From: JAKAGZ01 sp964412105
GTDB lineage: Bacteria > Bacteroidota > Ignavibacteria > Ignavibacteriales > Ignavibacteriaceae
Direction: 5' to 3'
DNA length: 64,000 nt
Assembly: GCA_964412105.1 (NCBI GenBank)
Contig: CAYPNM010000006.1
Coordinates: forward strand, 45,927 to 109,926
Position numbers and translations under genes: made by a program. This document shows, piece after piece, positions 26,830 to 35,889 of the stretch (position 1 is its first letter; the number at the start of each line of letters is the position of its first letter). The notes beneath the pieces are model-generated. The model was not told where the DNA came from. It ran no database searches and was given only the letters and a program-made list of their open reading frames with translations.

Positions 26830-29628
26830 TTATCTTTTCTTAACAGGTCTTCCTTTGCTCTTAGATTTTTTCTTTGATGTTGCTTTCCGCTTTTTACCTG
26901 TTGTTATTTCCGAAACAACCGCACGTGCAGCAGCCAATCTTGCTATCGGTACTCTAAAAGGTGAACAGCTAACATAATTTAATCCTGTCCTGTGACAGAA
27001 TTCAACTGATGAAGGTTCTCCACCGTGTTCCCCACATATTCCGATTTTAAGATCCGGCCTTACGGATCTTCCTTTGTTTACTCCCATTTCCACGAGCTGT
27101 CCAACACCGGATTGATCGATTGATTCAAAAGGATCGTTGGGCAAAATGTCATTTTGAACATAAAGCGGAAGGAACTTACCCGCATCATCCCTTGATAACC
27201 CAAAAGTTGTTTGGGTGAGATCGTTTGTTCCGAAGCTGAAGAACTCGGCCTTTTTAGCAATTTGATCAGCGGTTAAAGCGGCTCTCGGAAGCTCGATCAT
27301 TGTACCAACGAGGTAATTTATTTTCATTCCTTTTTCTTCCATAACGTCTTTTGCAACACGCCTGACAATATCTTCCTGAAGCTTAAATTCATTAATGTGT
27401 CCGACTAATGGAATCATTATTTCCGGCTTAACTTTTATGCCTCTGGCAGCTACATCACACGCTGCTTCAATAATTGCCCGAGCCTGCATTTCTGTAATCT
27501 CAGGATATAGAATTCCGAGACGGCATCCTCTGAAACCCAGCATAGGATTAAACTCCTGCAGACTTGAAATTTTCTCGCGCAATTTATCAACCGAGATATC
27601 CAGAGCCCGAGCAAGTTCTTTCACCTCTTTTTCTTCGTGAGGCAGAAATTCGTGCAGAGGTGGGTCCAAGGTTCTAATTGTAACCGGATATCCATTCATT
27701 GCTTCAAAAATTCCTGTAAAGTCGCTTCTTTGCAATGGCAGTAATTCGCCTAGAGCCTTTTTCCTTTCTTCAACAGAATCGGAGACAATCATTTTTCTAA
27801 CAGACATAATTCTATCACCACCAAAAAACATATGTTCGGTTCTACAGAGACCAATGCCTTCGGCGCCAAAAGCAATTGCATTCGAAGCCTGATCAGGTTG
27901 ATCAGCATTCGTTCTAACATTCATTCTTCTTAGTTTATCAGCCCAACTCATTAAACTAGCATAAGTCTGATATACCGGAGAATTTTTCGGATCGAGAGTT
28001 TTCGAAATTAATACTTGTATAACTTCAGATGGTTTTGTCTCGATTTTCCCTTTTATAACTTCTCCTGTAGTTCCATCGATTGAGATATAATCTCCTTCAT
28101 TTACAACAATTCTATCGTTACCTTCAATGGTAATTCTTCTTTCTCTGTAATTAATTTTTAATGATCCGCACCCCGCAACGCAGACTTTACCCATTTGTCT
28201 TGCCACAAGTGCAGCGTGAGATGTCATGCCACCTCTTGCAGTGAGAATTCCTTCTGAAGCATCCATTCCTTTAATATCTTCCGGTGAAGTTTCAATTCTT
28301 ACCAGGATTACTTTTTCGCCTTTTGCAGCCATTTCTTCAGCATCCTGTGCACTTAGTGCAACTTTACCAGAAGCAGCACCGGGACCCGCATTCAACCCTT
28401 TCGCTAAAAGCCTTCCTTCATCAACAGCATTACGCTTCTGATCCATATCAAATATCGGCCTTAGCAACTGGTTAAGTTGATTAGGCTCGATTCTTTGAAT
28501 TGCTTGTTCCTTCGTGATGAGTCTTTCTTTAACCATATCAACAGCCATTTTGATTGCCGCGAAACCCGTTCTTTTTCCAACACGGCATTGAAGCATCCAG
28601 AGTTTCCCTTGCTGAATTGTAAACTCGATATCCATCATTTCTTTATAATGTTTTTCAAGATTTTTCCTGATAGTATCCAACTGCTTATAAATTTTTGGAT
28701 CATCCTCTTTTAATTTGGAGATTGGAAGAGGTGTTCTTATACCTGCAACAACGTCTTCACCCTGTGCATTGAAAAGATATTCTCCATAAAACTTATTATC
28801 ACCTGTTGCAGGGTCGCGTGTAAAGGCAACACCAGTGCCGGAATCTTCGCCCATATTTCCGAAAACCATTGATACAACGCTTACTGCTGTTCCCCAATCA
28901 GCCGGTATATTATTTAATTTTCTATAAACAATAGCTCTTTCATTCATCCAGGAACCAAACACCGCTCCGATAGCACCCCACAATTGTTCCATAGGATCAT
29001 CAGGAAAATCGTTTCCGGTTCTATCTTTTATAGCTGTTTTAAATTCACCGACTAATTCTTTTAAGTGCTCTGCAGTTAATTCAGTGTCTAATTTAAATCC
29101 GTATTGTTGTTTCTTCCTCTCCAGTATTAGCTCAAATGGATCTTCTTCGTGTTTATCAACAGGTTTTAAGCCAAGTACTACATCACCATACATCTGAACG
29201 AATCTTCTATAAGAGTCATATGCAAAACGAGGATTATTAGTTTTTTCAATCAAACCAAGCACTGTTGTGTCGTTCAATCCCAAATTAAGAATTGTATCCA
29301 TCATTCCAGGCATTGAAGCTCTTGCACCGCTTCTAACAGAAACAAGCAGGGGATTTTTCTTATCTCCGAATTTTGTTTTCATGCTTTTTTCGACTTTCTT
29401 TAAAGCGGAAAGGACCTGAGCTTTTAATTCTTTAGGATATTTATTTTTGTTATTGAAGTAGTAGGTGCAAACTTCAGTAGTTATTGTAAAACCGGAAGGT
29501 ACGGGCATTCCAATATTTACCATCTCAGCAAGGTTTGCGCCTTTACCGCCGAGCAAGGCTTTCATTTCTGCTTTTCCATCAGCTTTCTTATCTCCAAAGT
29601 AATAAACATATTTTTGAATCTTAGCCAT
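26830..29628 (-). CDS. ppdK: pyruvate, phosphate dikinase
   Basis: A 932-residue PPDK that interconverts pyruvate, ATP and phosphate with PEP, AMP and pyrophosphate. Domains in order: the ATP-grasp nucleotide domain (GGKGANLAEM near residue 29, SVRSGARASMPGMMDTILNLG), the phosphohistidine domain with His471 in GGMTSHAALVARQMGK, and the PEP/pyruvate barrel with Cys865 in IGICGEHGG. The enzyme should normally end near ARLAAARA. Here a tail of about 22 residues rich in Lys and Arg follows from about residue 911. The ribosome binding site (AGGAG) is good. It is the only PEP-forming enzyme in the window. Confidence 0.96.
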   Translation of the reverse strand: MAKIQKYVYYFGDKKADGKAEMKALLGGKGANLAEMVNIGMPVPSGFTITTEVCTYYFNNKNKYPKELKAQVLSALKKVEKSMKTKFGDKKNPLLVSVRSGARASMPGMMDTILNLGLNDTTVLGLIEKTNNPRFAYDSYRRFVQMYGDVVLGLKPVDKHEEDPFELILERKKQQYGFKLDTELTAEHLKELVGEFKTAIKDRTGNDFPDDPMEQLWGAIGAVFGSWMNERAIVYRKLNNIPADWGTAVSVVSMVFGNMGEDSGTGVAFTRDPATGDNKFYGEYLFNAQGEDVVAGIRTPLPISKLKEDDPKIYKQLDTIRKNLEKHYKEMMDIEFTIQQGKLWMLQCRVGKRTGFAAIKMAVDMVKERLITKEQAIQRIEPNQLNQLLRPIFDMDQKRNAVDEGRLLAKGLNAGPGAASGKVALSAQDAEEMAAKGEKVILVRIETSPEDIKGMDASEGILTARGGMTSHAALVARQMGKVCVAGCGSLKINYRERRITIEGNDRIVVNEGDYISIDGTTGEVIKGKIETKPSEVIQVLISKTLDPKNSPVYQTYASLMSWADKLRRMNVRTNADQPDQASNAIAFGAEGIGLCRTEHMFFGGDRIMSVRKMIVSDSVEERKKALGELLPLQRSDFTGIFEAMNGYPVTIRTLDPPLHEFLPHEEKEVKELARALDISVDKLREKISSLQEFNPMLGFRGCRLGILYPEITEMQARAIIEAACDVAARGIKVKPEIMIPLVGHINEFKLQEDIVRRVAKDVMEEKGMKINYLVGTMIELPRAALTADQIAKKAEFFSFGTNDLTQTTFGLSRDDAGKFLPLYVQNDILPNDPFESIDQSGVGQLVEMGVNKGRSVRPDLKIGICGEHGGEPSSVEFCHRTGLNYVSCSPFRVPIARLAAARAVVSEITTGKKRKATSKKKSKSKGRPVKKR

Positions 29629-29668
29629 TTTATTCTCCTATATATATATAATTTGTTTACGAAAATAT

Positions 29669-30712
29669 TTATGAAATTTTTTCAATTATGAATGCTTTGA
29701 AATCTTTTTCTTCATCCATTGCAAGTTGAATTTTCAAATAAAAGATATCTATATCATCCAATTCCTTTGAAAATTTAGATAATTTTACAGCATCTTTCTC
29801 CGTAGTAATTACAGAGTGTGAGTTTGTGGTGTAAAATTCCTTTCTTATTTTCTGAATTTCTTTTAAAGTATAATTTTTATGATCCGAAAAAATCATCTGG
29901 TTATGCGTATCAACTTTCGTTTGTTTCAATGCGTTGATAAAAGAATAAGGGTTTGCAATACCCGAAACCACAAGACTTTTTTGTCCTTCAAATTCTTCTA
30001 TATTATGACTAATGTTTCTTTTTACATCAATGAACGCTAATGCGTAATAATAGGCATTAAATATTTTTTTGTTGTCCAAATATTTCTCCAGTGATTTTGG
30101 CAACGCTTCTTTCTCGGAAAACTTTCTGTTTAAAATTATTGCATCTGCGCGCTCAATTGATTTGAAGTTTTCCCTCATAAATCCGGTTGGAAGAAGATTT
30201 TGATTTAGAAAATCCGGTTTATTCAAGAATTTCTGTTCACAAATCAATAGGTTTGCATCTCTGTAAATCCATCTGTGTTGAAATGCATCATCCAGAACAA
30301 TTGTATTTATACCTGTATCTTCTATTATTTTTTTTGCCCCGCGCACACGATTTTCACTAACGGCCGCCGGGACTTTGCATTCAGCAGCAGTATGATAAAT
30401 CTCATCCCCGCATTGATCTACGGTCGTTAATATGTTTTTATTATCCGCAACCAGTAAATATCCTGATGATTTTCTTCCATAACCCCGACTTAGTACTCCG
30501 ACCTTTCTGTTTTCATTTTTTAGCAGATTAGTTAGATAAATTACCATTGGCGTTTTACCAGAGCCCCCAACCGTAATATTACCTACGGAGATTACCTTTG
30601 CATCAACCCTTTTGGCTTTAAAAATTTCTTTATCAAACAGCCAGTTTCTTACCTTGACTAATGCCGCGTAAAGCGGAACCAAAGGATATAATATAATTCT
30701 TAATAATGGCAT
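29669..30712 (-). CDS. lpxK: tetraacyldisaccharide 4'-kinase
   Basis: A 347-residue LpxK, the inner-membrane kinase that phosphorylates the lipid A disaccharide at the 4' position. N-terminal hydrophobic helix, then the Walker A motif SVGNITVGGSGKTPMVIYL, LSRGYGRKSSG, VLDDAFQHRW and a C-terminal FSDHKNYTLKEI. It follows the DUF374 acyltransferase by 3 bp and sits in an lpxB-acyltransferase-lpxK run, so it is part of a lipid A operon. Confidence 0.95.
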   Translation of the reverse strand: MPLLRIILYPLVPLYAALVKVRNWLFDKEIFKAKRVDAKVISVGNITVGGSGKTPMVIYLTNLLKNENRKVGVLSRGYGRKSSGYLLVADNKNILTTVDQCGDEIYHTAAECKVPAAVSENRVRGAKKIIEDTGINTIVLDDAFQHRWIYRDANLLICEQKFLNKPDFLNQNLLPTGFMRENFKSIERADAIILNRKFSEKEALPKSLEKYLDNKKIFNAYYYALAFIDVKRNISHNIEEFEGQKSLVVSGIANPYSFINALKQTKVDTHNQMIFSDHKNYTLKEIQKIRKEFYTTNSHSVITTEKDAVKLSKFSKELDDIDIFYLKIQLAMDEEKDFKAFIIEKIS

Positions 30713-30715
30713 AAT

Positions 30716-31375
30716 TTAAAACTGATTTTCGGCCTCTTCCTGTAACGTATTCATTTTAATTTCGCAATCATCAATAATTTTTGAAGTTTCTTCATATGTC
30801 GAGTCTTTGCTAATATAAATAGGATCCGAATAAATCAAAGTTGCCTTAGTAAGAAGTTTCGGTATAGAGAACGAATCCCAACTATTTAATGACCTTTTGT
30901 TTTTAATCCCAACACCGGTTAATATGAGCGGCAAACCACTTTTTTTTGCAGCTATTACGGCGCCTGCTTTTAATTTGTGTCTAGGCCCTCTTGGCCCGTC
31001 GGGAGTGATTGTAATTGAATGTTTATTTTTGCCATAATCGACCATAATTCCCAATGCAACATCTCCTCCTGTGGAACTGGACCCTCGAATAACTCCGTAT
31101 TTCCAGTTTTTTAGAACACGTGCAAGAAGATCTCCATCCTTGCTTTTACTGATTAAGGCGATCATTTTTTTCCCACGATGCACATACCAAGGTAAAAGCA
31201 TTGAGCCGTGCCAGAAGGCAAGCACATAATTTTTATTTGCTTTCTCAAGCTCATTAATCACACTTCTATTTTTTTCTGTGATTCGCAAAGTTTTACAAAG
31301 AACATTCACCAAATGGACTAATACAAAATGTCCAATAAATCTCAGGCTATTCTGCCAGACTTTTCTAAGTTTCAT
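30716..31375 (-). CDS. DUF374 lysophospholipid-acyltransferase-like protein
   Basis: A 219-residue protein of the DUF374 group, related to the LPLAT/PlsC acyltransferase superfamily. A short N-terminal hydrophobic stretch is followed by the acyltransferase-type block AFWHGSMLLPWYVHRGKK, IRGSSSTGGDVAL, TPDGPRGPRHKLKAGAV and ILTGVGIK. The HX4D acyl motif is not in its standard form, as is usual for DUF374. Its place between lpxB and lpxK (10-bp overlap with lpxB, 3-bp gap to lpxK) suggests it acylates lipid A or its precursor. That role is inferred from position. Confidence 0.82.
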   Translation of the reverse strand: MKLRKVWQNSLRFIGHFVLVHLVNVLCKTLRITEKNRSVINELEKANKNYVLAFWHGSMLLPWYVHRGKKMIALISKSKDGDLLARVLKNWKYGVIRGSSSTGGDVALGIMVDYGKNKHSITITPDGPRGPRHKLKAGAVIAAKKSGLPLILTGVGIKNKRSLNSWDSFSIPKLLTKATLIYSDPIYISKDSTYEETSKIIDDCEIKMNTLQEEAENQF

Positions 31376-32504
31376 TCATTATTTTATGTATTAATAAAGC
31401 CGCTTTTGCTGAAGCACCCACTGTTCCTAGTTTTTCTTTTATTAATCCAAATTTGTTTTTAATAGTTTCATATAATTTCTTGTCCGCCAGTATTTTTTTA
31501 CATTCTTCATAGATTGTCTTCTCACGAACCTGATTTTGAATTAGCTCAGGAACCACCTTTTCTCCACAGATAATATTAGCCATTCCAATCTGATCAACTC
31601 TTATTAAGCTTTTTCCGATCCAATAAGTTGATATGCTTGTTTTATAAACAATGACCATCGGTAATTGAAAAAGCCCAGCTTCAAGAGTCGAAGTACCCGA
31701 TTTAACAATTCCAAATTTTGAATTTTTAAGCAGGTTATAGGTATCACTTTTTATAACCTTAAAATTTTCTACTTCGGTAATTTTATAAAATAAATTTTCG
31801 TCAATATTTGAAGAACAAGCTGTAATGACCTGCAGATTAAATTCTCCTGCAAGTTTTACAGCAGCTTTTATCACTTCCGGAAATATATGCTTTACTTCCT
31901 GTTCCCGACTTCCGGGAAGTATAAGTAAAATTTCTTTATTTCTATCAAGATCATATTTCTCAAACAGCTTTTCCTTTGAAAGGAAATCATATTCTTTTAA
32001 TCTTTCCAATAAAGGATGACCAACAAACTCAACGTCAACATTTTGATTGCTGTATAAACTTTCTTCAAAAGGGAAAACGACCAGCATTTTGTTGACCAAT
32101 TTTTTTATCTTATTAATTCTCGCACTGCCCCATGCCCATATTTGAGGCGAAATGTAATAAACAATCTTCACATTAAGCCTTTTGAGCTTTTTAGCAATGC
32201 TCAAATTGAAACCGGGATAATCAATAAGAACAACAGTATTTATGTTTTTTGCCTTAACAAGCTCAAGCAATTTTCTTTGAACTTTTTTAATAAATGGAAT
32301 ATGCTTGACTACTTCAACGAATCCAAGGAATGCCATCCTGTTTATATGGAATGTAATCTGCATTCCCGCATCCTGCATTTTATCTCCACCGATGCCGAAA
32401 ATATTTATTTCCTGGTCGAGCTTTTTCAGTTCTTTTATCAAAGAAGCGCCATGAAGATCTCCTGAGATCTCGCCGGCAATCATCATTAAATTATTATTTG
32501 TCAT
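31365..32504 (-). CDS. lpxB: lipid-A-disaccharide synthase
   Basis: A 379-residue LpxB (GT19), which joins UDP-diacylglucosamine and lipid X to form the lipid A disaccharide. It has the N-terminal signature MMIAGEISGDLHGASLIKEL, FGIGGDKMQDAG, YYISPQIWAWGSARINKI, FVGHPLLE and LPGSREQEVKH. The segment KSGTSTLEAGLFQLPMVIVYK is the donor-binding region. It is the first gene of the lpxB-DUF374-lpxK set. Confidence 0.96.
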   Translation of the reverse strand: MTNNNLMMIAGEISGDLHGASLIKELKKLDQEINIFGIGGDKMQDAGMQITFHINRMAFLGFVEVVKHIPFIKKVQRKLLELVKAKNINTVVLIDYPGFNLSIAKKLKRLNVKIVYYISPQIWAWGSARINKIKKLVNKMLVVFPFEESLYSNQNVDVEFVGHPLLERLKEYDFLSKEKLFEKYDLDRNKEILLILPGSREQEVKHIFPEVIKAAVKLAGEFNLQVITACSSNIDENLFYKITEVENFKVIKSDTYNLLKNSKFGIVKSGTSTLEAGLFQLPMVIVYKTSISTYWIGKSLIRVDQIGMANIICGEKVVPELIQNQVREKTIYEECKKILADKKLYETIKNKFGLIKEKLGTVGASAKAALLIHKIMNET

Positions 32505-32547
32505 TTATCATTGGTTATAGTATTCGTTCAAACCAATTATGTAAATT

Positions 32548-33141
32548 CTAAAGCCTTCGAATGTACCATAAAAGAAATATAGTTATTGCCACAATTCCAA
32601 AAGCCTGCAGACTTCTTTTTTCAGATTTTAAACCCGCCTTTAAATTAAAAGGTGGCTGAACAATATTGCCGGACTTATATTTTGTAAGGCGCGGAAAAAA
32701 TCTCGGCACATTTTTTAAATAGTTTTCAAATTGCTGCCCAAAGGTCCTTTGCAAATAATTTTCTTCCTCGCGCACGATGAAATTATACTGCATATAAAAA
32801 AATATCAGGCCTACAATCTGCAAATAGGGAAAAAGTGCAAATGACATTAGACCAAGACCAAAATACATCAAAATATTACCCACATAAAGAGGATTCCTGA
32901 CTCTTGCGAACGGTCCGCTTACAATCAAAAATGTTCCACCTACATCTCCAGTTGTTCTGGTTTCGCTACCAGCCCAGCTTACTCCCCATAATCGAATTAA
33001 CTCTCCTAAAAAAGCGATGAGAAATCCTGCAATTATACTCCATATGTTTGCATTTATATATGCTATGCATAATACAAGGAAAGGGATGGGAGTATAGCTC
33101 CTATATTTAAAGAATGCAGCTGAAATTTTAGATCCTGTCAT
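32548..33141 (-). CDS. isoprenylcysteine/phospholipid methyltransferase-like membrane protein
   Basis: A 197-residue membrane protein of the ICMT/PEMT-like group, with about five hydrophobic segments. The conserved C-terminal region holds RVRNPLYVGNILMYFGLGLM and REEENYLQRTFGQQFENYLKNVPRFFP, which in this family forms the SAM and substrate site. Bacterial members of this group often have unknown substrates (lipids or small thiols), so no reaction is claimed. It is separated from the HAD gene by 2 bp and probably co-transcribed with it. Confidence 0.82.
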   Translation of the reverse strand: MTGSKISAAFFKYRSYTPIPFLVLCIAYINANIWSIIAGFLIAFLGELIRLWGVSWAGSETRTTGDVGGTFLIVSGPFARVRNPLYVGNILMYFGLGLMSFALFPYLQIVGLIFFYMQYNFIVREEENYLQRTFGQQFENYLKNVPRFFPRLTKYKSGNIVQPPFNLKAGLKSEKRSLQAFGIVAITIFLLWYIRRL

Positions 33142-33143
33142 TC

Positions 33144-33866
33144 CTATCCTCTCAAGTAGACTTCGCGCCTTTTAAGTGATGCCTGATGTCTTTTCTTTAA
33201 TCTTTTTTTTGATTTTAGTTCATCAAGCTTTTTGATCACATCGTGAAAATTTTTATACGGGAAATATGTTATTCTCTCTTTTTCACAAAATTTTAATAGA
33301 TCATCTTTAGCAAAGATAAAATCACAAAATTGTGCAGTCTCTTTATCTGAAATCCCATCACCTATATAAACAGTAAACTCTTCGTCTGCACTATGGCTGA
33401 TAATGTGGTTATGCTTGCAGTTTGCCGAACTCTTGGATTCTTCATCTAAGTATGGAAACACTGGCGTCATATTATTATTTTCGTCAAACAATAACTTATT
33501 CGAATAGTATTTAAGACTTTCCAACTTTTCTTTTTTAAATATTTTATCTATGTAATAGTCAAAACCGTCACTCAACACATAATGTTCAAATTTATTGTCC
33601 TTACAATATTTTATAAAATCATGAAAAGTAGGGTCGATCTCAAATGATTCAATATATTTATCGAATTCATTGCGATCCAGGTCCTTTACTGAGTCACATA
33701 GCAACAGCCAGCATTCTTTAGCAGTGACATTATCATCAAGATATTTTTTGATCACTTCAGCAACGGCATTTGGCTCCCCATACTTTTCAAATATAGCGGA
33801 ACCTATATCTACTTTAGTAATTGTACCATCGAAGTCAATAAATATCTTAAAAATTTTTTCACTCAT
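33144..33866 (-). CDS. HAD-superfamily phosphatase, MtnX/SerB-like
   Basis: A 240-residue HAD-IB hydrolase. Motif I is FIDFDGTITKVD with the nucleophile Asp in DFDGT, motif II lies in HYVLSDGFDYYI, and motif IV is YIGDGISDKETAQ. The pattern is close to 2-hydroxy-3-keto-5-methylthiopentenyl-1-phosphate phosphatase (MtnX) and phosphoserine-phosphatase-like proteins. No methionine-salvage gene is nearby, so MtnX itself is not assured. The C-terminal ~25 residues are Lys/Arg-rich (KSKKRLKKRHQASLKRRE). Confidence 0.8.
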   Translation of the reverse strand: MSEKIFKIFIDFDGTITKVDIGSAIFEKYGEPNAVAEVIKKYLDDNVTAKECWLLLCDSVKDLDRNEFDKYIESFEIDPTFHDFIKYCKDNKFEHYVLSDGFDYYIDKIFKKEKLESLKYYSNKLLFDENNNMTPVFPYLDEESKSSANCKHNHIISHSADEEFTVYIGDGISDKETAQFCDFIFAKDDLLKFCEKERITYFPYKNFHDVIKKLDELKSKKRLKKRHQASLKRREVYLRG

Positions 33867-33867
33867 T

Positions 33868-35889
33868 TTATTTTGTTATTACCATTTTTCGTACATCAAT
33901 AAAATCATTTGCTTTCATTCTGTAAAAATAGATTCCAGGTTTAAGCCCCTTTGCATTGAAAGTAATATTGTTTCCGCCAGCCGGATAGATTCTGGTAGAA
34001 AACTGAATTAGTTCAAGATTATTATTAAAAAATTCAAATGTTACTTCGGCGCTATCCGGAATGAAAAAGCCTATGTTTGTTGAATCTGAAAACGGGTTAG
34101 GATTGTTTTGACTGAGGGTATAGCTAACAGCTTTTTCAAAATAATTAATTTTCTGAATTTCGGATGTTTGTCCAGGACCGGTGGAATCTACTTCAGTCAC
34201 TCTGTAAAAGATAGTACCCATTGTATCCGGTTTATCAAAGTACTCATAGTATTTTGAGCCCATCTTTCCATCATTTTTTAGTGTGCCAACAATCTGCCAT
34301 GGAGAAGATCCCGAATCTGTTTTAACAGATCTTTGAATATCAAATGTTGCATTTGGTAAATCATTTGCGCAAATCCAAGATAGTTTTACACTATCACCAA
34401 TCAGCGTAGAACTGAAATCAAGCAGCTGCGAAATAAACGTCCCGGAATCAAAGATTCGCTGCGAATAAATTTCATTTTTGCCTTTTCTATTTTCTTTAAT
34501 GATTGCAATCGCACCGCCACTTTCATCCGGAACCATGGAAAGATAACTTTTGGGGGAATAGTCATTTGCAAAAATTTCAACGCCAAGTGAGTCCCAGAGT
34601 AAATTTCCGTTTGAACTAATTCTTTGTGAGTAAATGTTTGCAAGCGCTGAATCTTTTCTCCTGTCGTACCAAGAAATTATTGCCCCATCTTTACCATCGG
34701 AAATTATTTTTTGTCCGAATTGAGCCCGGTTTAATCCAATTACAATTTGGCCGTCCTTATCCCACAGCGGTTTTCCGCTTAAATTATATTTTTGAACAAA
34801 AATATTCTGATTATTATTTAGTTCGCGGGTCCAGCTTAATATAATGCTAGAATCTTCTGCAACTGCTTGTGGATTTATCTGATTTCCGTCCTGTGATGCT
34901 ATCGATTTTCCATTGATTCCCCAAAGCTGCATCCCTTTATCAGTAATAAATTGATGATATATTTTTTTGTTCCTCTCAAGCATTTGCCATGCGGCATAAG
35001 CAAAAGATGGATTTATGGTGCTTGCAGTGTAACTAATTACATTATAATTTATATTGGATAGAGAAACAGGAGCTTCCTTCCAATCGATTTTGCCCTGAGA
35101 ATTTATGTGTTGAAGAAATAATACGCTTTTATTCTTTACTATCTCAATCCAAAAAATATAGCATCCGCCAAGGTTATCCGGTAAAATTTTAGACATGTTT
35201 TTTCTATTTTGAGATTTAATCACAGTATATGCAGAATCAAAAATGAAATTTCCATCTGGCGACATTTTTATATATTCAACAGCAAAATTCATTCTTGTTC
35301 CAGGATCATTGGAAATGTAAGAAACATATATATATCCTTTTTTATCGCTTGCTATTGAATAATCGAAAACTTTTTGGTTACTATCTGTTAATTGAACTCC
35401 TTTACTATTCCAAAGATAATCTCCATTTACTGCCAGCCGCTGGGCAAAGAGACTCCCTGTTTTGTGAAGAGAAAAATCTTTCCAGAGAACAACAGCAGTA
35501 TTATGAATATTTTCGCTGCATACAGGAAGTTCCTTCATTCCTGTCAATGAAGAAATATCTTTACCATCAGATCTTAAGCTTACCAATCCGGCAGCATCAA
35601 AATGAATAAAATAAATTTGTTTATTTGAGTTCTCCTTTTTATCCTGCCAAAAAATATAAGCGCCTCCAATAAAATCTTTTACTGAAGAAATATTAACCGG
35701 GTCATTAGTGTCTATAACCAGTTTTGTATTAGTATTAGGATTATTTACCCATTGAGCAAAAGTGAAATTGTAAAATCCAAATACAATTATAATTGCAAGC
35801 CGCAAGACCAGGTTATAGCAGTTGTTATGTTTAAAAAGTGTTATTTCAGAGACTAAAGAATCATTGAGAAACAAAGTCGAAATCCTCAT
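33868..35889 (-). CDS. secreted protein of unknown function with T9SS sorting domain
   Basis: A large exported protein. The open frame reaches 35988, but upstream residues lie inside smc. I use the ATG at 35889, which overlaps smc by 29 bp. A TTG at 35805 would give a compact signal peptide (LRLAIIIVFGFYNFTFAQ) and is also plausible. The body contains repeated motifs such as SQRISSNGNLLWDSLG, QRLAVNGDYLWNSKG and QKYNLSGKPLWDKDG, spaced as in a beta-propeller-type repeat. The last ~80 residues are a T9SS sorting domain (NNPNPFSDST, GIYFYRMKANDFIDVRKM). Function unknown. Confidence 0.85.
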   Translation of the reverse strand: MRISTLFLNDSLVSEITLFKHNNCYNLVLRLAIIIVFGFYNFTFAQWVNNPNTNTKLVIDTNDPVNISSVKDFIGGAYIFWQDKKENSNKQIYFIHFDAAGLVSLRSDGKDISSLTGMKELPVCSENIHNTAVVLWKDFSLHKTGSLFAQRLAVNGDYLWNSKGVQLTDSNQKVFDYSIASDKKGYIYVSYISNDPGTRMNFAVEYIKMSPDGNFIFDSAYTVIKSQNRKNMSKILPDNLGGCYIFWIEIVKNKSVLFLQHINSQGKIDWKEAPVSLSNINYNVISYTASTINPSFAYAAWQMLERNKKIYHQFITDKGMQLWGINGKSIASQDGNQINPQAVAEDSSIILSWTRELNNNQNIFVQKYNLSGKPLWDKDGQIVIGLNRAQFGQKIISDGKDGAIISWYDRRKDSALANIYSQRISSNGNLLWDSLGVEIFANDYSPKSYLSMVPDESGGAIAIIKENRKGKNEIYSQRIFDSGTFISQLLDFSSTLIGDSVKLSWICANDLPNATFDIQRSVKTDSGSSPWQIVGTLKNDGKMGSKYYEYFDKPDTMGTIFYRVTEVDSTGPGQTSEIQKINYFEKAVSYTLSQNNPNPFSDSTNIGFFIPDSAEVTFEFFNNNLELIQFSTRIYPAGGNNITFNAKGLKPGIYFYRMKANDFIDVRKMVITK

